25,393 nucleotides of DNA. Source: a virus. Positions 9,033 to 16,800 of the stretch are shown piece after piece; the first letter of the stretch is position 1, and each line of letters starts with the position of its first letter. A program made the translations under genes and the position numbers. The DNA lies in the IMG/VR virus record IMGVR_UViG_3300020472_000152, positions 1 to 25,393 of that record; one strand, written 5' to 3'. The notes below the pieces were generated by a model. That model did no database searches. It saw only the letters and a list, made by a program, of their open reading frames with translations, and was not told the DNA's origin.

Positions 9033-10823
9033 TTAGAATTCAATTACGAGCTTGATGTCCTCAATTTGGTCAGCAGCTCTTGTAATTTGTCTTCTGTTCT
9101 CTATGTATACGATATCCCCAGAGTTAGATGCGATCTCAGGTGTTGCAAGACCTTCAACGAATGAAACATCTTGAACAACTGAAGGAGTTCCAGTAGTTCC
9201 AGCAGCAGTATCAACTGCTGAAGATGCAGTTGAAGTAGAACCAACTACAGCATTTGCAGCGTTGGATTCAAATGCACGAACAATACCTGAATCAGTGTGT
9301 ACATTAGGTGACTGATAGTACTTTAGAATACCATTAGTTGCATCCCAAGAAACAACTGTACCTTTAGCTATACCACCTGTAACAGTCTGAGTAATAACTT
9401 CATCAGCAACATAATCTGTGGTTGCACCATTAACTTTTAATACGGCAGTTCCACGTAATGTGCTGTTAGTAGAAACTGTTGTTGTTCCGAAATCAAAGGG
9501 ATCTTGAATAATACCAATTCTGCGGAAATCATTATCCACAGGGAAATCACCTTGCCCTTCAGCATAAGTTAGACGAACGTTCGTCATAACTCTCTTAGCA
9601 AAGAGTTCTACATCAGCATCTGAACCATGTCCACCTTCAGGTGAAATGATAACTTCAATTGAACCTGTAGAAGTGAAAGCACCAGCAGCGGCTGTAAGAG
9701 CAGCATCAGTGAATACCTTTCCTGTCTCTAATATTACGCTACCATATGTGTAACCTGAACCAACTGCTTCCATTGATACGTCTGTAATACCACCAGAACC
9801 ATCTGTATCAATCTTAACGATAGCACCAGTAGCAGTTCCAGCATTTGCACCATCTCCAAATACAGGAGCATATAGTGTGGTAGTAGCAGTTAATCCAGCA
9901 CCAACACCTTTAATGACAGCAATATGAATTGCTCCGTCAACGGCTAAACCTTCAACAGTAGTTCTTGATGCTTCACCAGTAGCAGCGATTGGCATAAAGT
10001 CTGTGGATAAGAAAGCAATAACATCTCCAGTTGTCAGTGTATACATATGCTTCCAAACATATCCACCTGTACCAGATGGTTCCGTAAATACTCCATTAGC
10101 AAAAGTACCTTGACCTGCTGTTGGAGTAGACTTTGGTTCATATGTTGCATTTTGTCCAGCACTATTTGCTGTATTCTGTCCATTATACAAACACTTAAAC
10201 ACTTCATACTGACTGTTCATTACATAAAACTTAGATCCAGTAAGAGCATTTGCTCCTAGAGCAGTTTGAGTACCAACAGATCCACCGCCACCAGGTGTCG
10301 CTGAATAGTTTGGACGGTACATATCAAACTTAGCATTAATCTGAGTATTCCAATTGTAACGAGGAACAACAAGACGTGCGTTGTCAGATAAAACTCTCTT
10401 TGCAGCAATTAATTCGTCATATACATCTTGCTTCTCAATTTGATTATCCAATGGCAGTGGAGGAATCTCTTCAGTAGCGTATCTGTAAGTACCTGTTTTA
10501 GCAACTGCGGTAGCAACATTACCAGCTGGTGCGGTGATATTAATATCACTACCAAATGCGGGAGTTGAGGTTGCAGTTGGAAGAATAGTATTGAGTAGTA
10601 AACTATTAGGATGAACCTCTGCTACTACTGCACTCCATGCTCCTACTGCAACAGTATCACCTACTGCAAAAGTTCCGCTAGCCCCGAATATCTCAAGGTA
10701 TGCTTCCCACTTTGCGGATCTTCCCACAAAGAAGTACATGTTAGTTGGTGCTGCTTCACCAAGGGACTCTAAGAATTGCTTCGCATTGAAGATTCTAAAT
10801 TTTTCTGAAATGATAGCTGCCAT
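9033..10823 (-). CDS. 8: Baseplate wedge protein gp8-like
   Basis: The 596-residue product matches recalled T4 gp8 landmarks in order. These are an N-terminal block (SEKFRIFNAKQFLES, then MYFFVGRSAKW at 29-39), a VPRYNW block near 152-157, a KCLYNG followed by GGYVWKHMY near 253-262, FRRIGIIQDPFDFG near 432-445, and a C-terminus reading VYIENRRQITRAADQIEDIK. T4 gp8 ends with a very similar MENRPPI...DQTEEINI stretch. T4 gp8 is 334 residues, so this protein is nearly twice as long; the extra sequence lies at about 40-110 and 270-425 and is Ala/Thr/Gly-rich, as expected for added surface beta domains. In T4, gp8 dimers sit on the outer face of the wedge and contact gp7 and gp10. The gene follows the gp7-like gene, as in T4, and two late-promoter octamers lie 43 and 53 bases upstream of its start, so it may also be transcribed separately. 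Confidence 0.85.
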   Translation of the reverse strand: MAAIISEKFRIFNAKQFLESLGEAAPTNMYFFVGRSAKWEAYLEIFGASGTFAVGDTVAVGAWSAVVAEVHPNSLLLNTILPTATSTPAFGSDINITAPAGNVATAVAKTGTYRYATEEIPPLPLDNQIEKQDVYDELIAAKRVLSDNARLVVPRYNWNTQINAKFDMYRPNYSATPGGGGSVGTQTALGANALTGSKFYVMNSQYEVFKCLYNGQNTANSAGQNATYEPKSTPTAGQGTFANGVFTEPSGTGGYVWKHMYTLTTGDVIAFLSTDFMPIAATGEASRTTVEGLAVDGAIHIAVIKGVGAGLTATTTLYAPVFGDGANAGTATGAIVKIDTDGSGGITDVSMEAVGSGYTYGSVILETGKVFTDAALTAAAGAFTSTGSIEVIISPEGGHGSDADVELFAKRVMTNVRLTYAEGQGDFPVDNDFRRIGIIQDPFDFGTTTVSTNSTLRGTAVLKVNGATTDYVADEVITQTVTGGIAKGTVVSWDATNGILKYYQSPNVHTDSGIVRAFESNAANAVVGSTSTASSAVDTAAGTTGTPSVVQDVSFVEGLATPEIASNSGDIVYIENRRQITRAADQIEDIKLVIEF

Positions 10824-10865
10824 TGTCTATAATACTCTAGTGTTTGTAATGTAACGAATCTGACT

Positions 10866-10873
10866 TATTTATA
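10866..10873 (-). promoter_or_regulatory. T4-type late promoter box (TATAAATA)
   Basis: The minus strand reads exactly TATAAATA, the T4 late-promoter -10 element recognised by the gp55 sigma-like factor family. It lies in the 55-base gap between the gp7-like and gp8-like genes, about 43 bases upstream of the gp8 ATG, a normal distance for a late leader. An exact 8-base match in one of the few non-coding gaps is unlikely to be chance, although AT-richness raises the background. Confidence 0.7.
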
Positions 10874-10875
10874 CT

Positions 10876-10883
10876 TATTTATG
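10876..10883 (-). promoter_or_regulatory. Second late-promoter-like box (CATAAATA)
   Basis: The minus strand reads CATAAATA two bases before the TATAAATA box, so the pair forms CATAAATAAGTATAAATA with a 10-base period. It overlaps the gp7-like stop codon. One mismatch to the T4 consensus; it may be a tandem start or simply a duplicated neighbour of the better box. Confidence 0.4.
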
Positions 10884-13800
10884 ATGTAGTTCTTAAGAAG
10901 TCACCTACAGTGTGCTCTTCAACGGATGTACTGTTGACTCCACGAGTGCAATCTACAAAACGATCACTCAGTTTACTAGTATAAGTAATTTGTTCCCTTC
11001 CTATTGAAATGGTTCCTGATGCAGGGAAATTAGTAGTATCTGCATATACTATAGCACCAGTAGCAAGATACCCTGCTCCATTTTCATCTGGCAAATCTGA
11101 AGTATTCAGTTGTGCCATATAATTATTAATTGTTGGATAACCTATATTGAAAGAATATCCATCATCCGCATATCCTGATTGTGCATTGGACTCAAATTGA
11201 CCAATATTAAAACCATATCTGTCAAACTCTTCAATAGTGTATTCGGATACTGATGCACCCCCAGAAGAAAGAATGTCTCCAGTAGACATAAACTTTGCAC
11301 CTTCCCACTGGAAGAATGCAGGTCGCATAGTCATATTATGGAGTTGAGGAGGATTCTGATTATACGTTGGATTATAAAAACGATGATCAACAAATCCTAA
11401 TTGGTATATAGTAGTTCTTCCACCATCTCCATCACCAGGTCCACCTGGACCTCCTGGACCTCCTGGATCTGGATCACCTGGATTAACACGTCTTCTATTA
11501 CTAATTGGATCAATATAGAAAGTAGGAACCCTCATCTTAACTGAAATCTTAGGTTCAATTATTTCTATTCCCATATAATAAGTAGTTCCAGTAGAACTTA
11601 CAGAAGTTACAACTGTAGGGTATATTTTCAGAATTTCTTGCGGAACTGCTACGGGTGCTGGTACAGTTACATTAAAGTTAATGATGGATGTTATCTGTAT
11701 CATCCTACCAGACCAACTAACATCAGCCCAAGGATACTCCTTATGTGTTCCATTACCATCACCATCGCCAGGTAATATAGGAAGTCCTGGATCACCTGTT
11801 CCTGGTCCAGACTCAACACCTTTCTCCTTACTGATAATACAAATAACACTAAGAGCTGAGTTATCTAATTCACCCTCAATCCTAAGATCAAACAGAGTAT
11901 CAACTTTCCTTCCACGTTGTTTAATTAAATCATATTGTCTAGCAGTAACAACTTGAGGTGGTTTCTCGTATCCAGATCCAGGATCCGTTAAAACAATATC
12001 AACAATATAACCATCAGAAACTATTACTTCTGCTTTAGCACCACCACCTTTCTGATCTATTGGAACAAAATGTATTATTGGTGTAGTATCATAACCACCA
12101 GCAGTAGATGGACGTAAAATACCTTCATCATATAATAATTGAAGATCTGCTTTATTCCAATCAAGAGAAGTTATTTTACCACCAGATACAGTAGCACTAA
12201 CACTTAAACCTACTCCTCTAATATTACCAGAGTAATTTGTTACACCTAATGATCCAAAGAAACTATTAGATACTTCTTCTCCAGCGTTATAAGTCTTTGG
12301 ATGTGCAAATCTAGGTAACTTATTAACTTCACGATAACTATCTTCACCATCTATCTTAATATGATCTCCAACTGATAGTTTTTCAATACCTCTTCTTCTT
12401 TCTGATAAAGCTTTATCACCTTTCTCACTTCCATATAACCACTTAGTAACATTTCTCTTCATTTGATAGTTACTATAATCATCCTTAGTGATTTCAATAG
12501 TAACTGTGCCACCTGGAACAGCAAGTTCAAATTCATCACTGAAATCTGACTTACCTGCAAAGAATATAGAAGAATTATCAAGATCAGGGTTATTACCAGA
12601 AAGAATAACATTCAATTGATTTGTATCTAAGTTATATCCTTTAAGATTACCAATAAATCTCTTAACACCACCTATCTTCTGATATGCTACTTGGAATAAC
12701 TGAGAAGTATCATCATACCACTTCCTCCATGCAGTAAATCCTGGATTTGTCCCACCATCATTGTACGACAATGTAATTTCATTGAAATACTCATTTCTCT
12801 CATGATCAAATATGGTAAGATTTGAATCCTTCTCTCTTCCATATAGAGATATAATATCTACCTTACTTCTTCTAAAGATATTCCTAGTAAATCTAATAGC
12901 AGGTCCAGTAATATTATATGACCTACCTTCTCTCTGTAAGACACCATCAATAAAGACTAAAGCGAATGTTGGATCAGGAATTGAAGAGACATTATCATCA
13001 TTGTCCACTATCAAAAATGGACCAGGTGAACCATCTTTTCCAATTGCATTATTGTTTGTGGTAAATCTTTCATAACAACCCATACCATGAGCAAAAAACT
13101 TATCAACTGCTAAAGGTTCTTGTAACGTTTTAGTATTTTCATTCTGACCCCATATAGGTGGACTATCAAAGACTACTCTATTTGGAGTAACATCTCTATC
13201 AATAGTATAAGATCCTGAGTGTTGTAATACACCACTTAATGCTATGAATAGATCCTCATTTGGATCAGTAGATACAGGATTGCCATCTTCCCAATAAAGA
13301 TCAAATATTGTATTATCTCCATTAATAAAATCAGCATAACCAACATCAACAGTTCCAGGTCCACTAGTCAATGTCATTCTAAGAACTTCATATAATGTGT
13401 CTAATGCAGAAAGAACATCTTCACATTTAACAGGAACAGTATCTAAAAGAATATCAGGGTTATCATATCCATTAGGTAACTCATTATTAACTGCCAACTT
13501 AGCAAGATCTTTTACTTTCTCAAATGCTTCTAAAGTTGGTTCCAATTCACCAATAATATAATCAAGAATTCCATTGTTGTAATACTTCTCAGCAGAGAAT
13601 ATAGTCTTCTGATTTCCACCAAATCTTAAGTCATGTGCAAATGCATCAACTATCAATCCAATATCCCTAACACATGTACTAGAAAGAGTTGTCCATGCCA
13701 ATGTAGGATGAACACCCTTGATATAATCTATAGTTTGTGATTGAATATATTGCTTATTTCTTTCAAGTTGATTAGCAGCATCAATCCATCTTCCATTCTT

Positions 13801-16800
13801 TTGATATATGTTTCTAATTTTCTTAAGATACCTAGCATTCAAACTATCAGTCTTAAACTCAAAATTTCTTCCATAGAAACTAACACCTTCAACATCTGTT
13901 TTACTTGGATTTGTTATTGATAATCCACTCTTGGTTCTTGGTCCTAAAGGAGGTTGAGCAAAAGTAATCTTATCTCCATTAACTGTGAAAGATAATCCTG
14001 GTTCTTGTAATATACCATCAATGGTAATTATCAATGCTTGTGCATTATATGGTTTTACTACATTACCATCCTTATCAACCATAGTGAATACAGTTCTTCC
14101 TTCTAAGTTTCCTTTATTGGTAAATGCTCCATTAAATCCAGGAGTTAAGAAAACATTACCACCAGATATTTCACTAGCAACTAAAGCATCAAGAGAAATT
14201 GACCCAGAACCCTTTTCTACATTAAGATTGTCCATCAAGACAATACTCTGAGTAATCTGTCTCTTAGTACTTTCTACAGTAACAATTTTAGGAGCAACTT
14301 CTATAACACTAACTCTACTATAACTAGTGTGTTCAGACATACGTGACACACCACTAGATTCAATTATAACTTCTCCAAATAATTGAAATCCAGCTGGGTG
14401 GGTAGTTGATTTGATTAAATCTCTCCATATGTTAATTGGAGTCTTTGATTTGATCGCATAAGAATAATCTTGATAATAGAAAGAATCTGTTATCCTTTGA
14501 TTGAGATCACTTATCTTTCCTTCATCAGACTTATAGAAACCTAAGTTATCAAAATATGTTTTAATTAATGGTTTAAATGATTCAAAAGAAATACTTTCAA
14601 GTAATGCTGACTTACTCTTAGATAATCCATATATTAATTGATTTTCTCTAAAGATTCCTTTTACTCTATCAATAAGAAGAATATTAGATCTCCATGAAGT
14701 AACTCTTGCTCTAGCAACTTCAACACCACCTGTCTTTTGTATTACCTCTTCTCCAATACTAAATGCATCTGCATCAAAAGTAGATAATTTAAATACGTAA
14801 TTTGATCTGAAAGTAGAACTCAATGTTTCATCACTATGGAAAGCACCACCGTTGTTTAATATCTTTACACTACGAGGAACTCCAATATTATCACTCTCCA
14901 AGAAACATAGTACATTTGTATCAATAGTTCCATTATTATTATAAACTCCTGTCACTACTGGGATTTTAAGATAGTCAGTACCAATATTAGTAATATCAAT
15001 TGAATTGATTTCACCTACAGAAAACTGAGATCTTGAAGTATATGTAATAGTTCCACTACCATCATGGGGAGATGTAATCTCAGTAGAATATAAAATCTTG
15101 TTAGATGTAACATATACTACATCTTTAGATCCTTGTAAAGGATCATCAATAACATTTAAATAAGCGTTCTCTGAATTAGATATTCCATTTTCATCATAAT
15201 AATAGTATCTGTTATAAACAATATCTTCTTTTGTAGTGGAAGATCCAACTCTCACACCAAAACCTATCTTAACATCAATATTGTTATTATTCTTTATTCT
15301 TTCTGGTGTAACTAAGTTAAAATTAATACTTGGTGATATATCAAATATCTTACCATTCATTGATAAATGAGAAGTATCAAAAATATACCTATAATATTTC
15401 TTTATATCAATATTTTTATTTCTTTCTCCATCAATTTCAAAATAATACTGTGGAGATGTTACATTAGCAATATCAACTATTCTATTATCAGGAGTACTTT
15501 CATCTTTAAATACACTACTTAATGTTAATTCACTAATAGTTGTTAATGTTTGTCCATATGAATATCTTAACAATACCTTCTGTGTAGTCTTATCATAAGA
15601 AACAACTATTGGTTGTGTAGGATCAGCAGTTGTCTGATTAATCTGATAACCAACAGACAGATTGTATCCAGCATCTGATAAAATAACATTAATACCATCA
15701 GCATGATCTGCTGGAGAATTCCCTCTATTTACTTCAAGTGTATTACCACTAATAGATTTAATACTTACAATTTCACTTCCAATAAGAAGATTATCTCCTA
15801 GTTTGAATCCAATAACACTATCAAGTTTTAAATCCTTTTCTCCAGATGAAAATCCTGCATGATCAACACGTAGTTTGAAATTTGGATCATCTGTTGACGA
15901 TTTTCCTAGATCAGTATTACCAACAGTTAAAATATCATATGTTGTGTATCCTGTACCCTTATCTGTTAGAGCAAAATCTGTTACAACAGTATAATTACCA
16001 ACTTGTGTTACTGTTATATTTGCTTTAGCATCTGTTCCTGTTCCACCCTTCAATGCGATATCAGTATACGTACCTACAGTATACCCATCACCACCATTAA
16101 GAATTTCATATCTTCCAATTCCACTATCGCTGAGAACCCTTGCAACAGAAGGGATCTCAACGGTTACTTCTTGATATATTGCACTAGTTACTTGGTGTGT
16201 AGTCGTAGTTGTAGCATCATCTGGAATAATATCAATATTAATTTTTTCTCCTATACCAACTCCATGAGATCCATCAACTGAAAGTATTGCTACATTATCT
16301 TGTATAGTAAATATATTTAAATTTTCACTTAAATTAGTAATACCAACAACTCTAGACCCTGTAGTATCAATTAAACTACTACTTGAGAGAAATAGTGAAT
16401 CATCAGCAACAAAACCATTTAAACTAACTTTAACCTTTACTGTATTTTGACCTATTGAGGTTTCAAGTACTTCACCTCTACCAACAGGGTTATTAACACC
16501 ATCAGATAAAGAAAGAGTAGCACCTTTACTATATGAAGAGTCTTGATTTAATATTAAAGAGATTACCTTTGTGTTTGATGATAGTACATCTGTACTATTA
16601 AAGGTTCCTGATACAGAACTTAAAGCAAACTTACTACTAGAGAAGACATCTCCTACTATAGTTCCTGTAGCACCTGTATTTGCTTGTGTGATAGTATCTC
16701 CATCAAAGAGATACCCAATACCAATAAGTTCAACATATAATGCTTTCTTTACTTGAGACTCAATTGAGACTACTGATTTTCCCTTTACAGAACTTACCTC

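Noticed and set aside
9533-9541. TTATCCACA DnaA-box match in the gp8-like gene
   Set aside because: It lies inside a coding sequence with no companion boxes; taken as chance.
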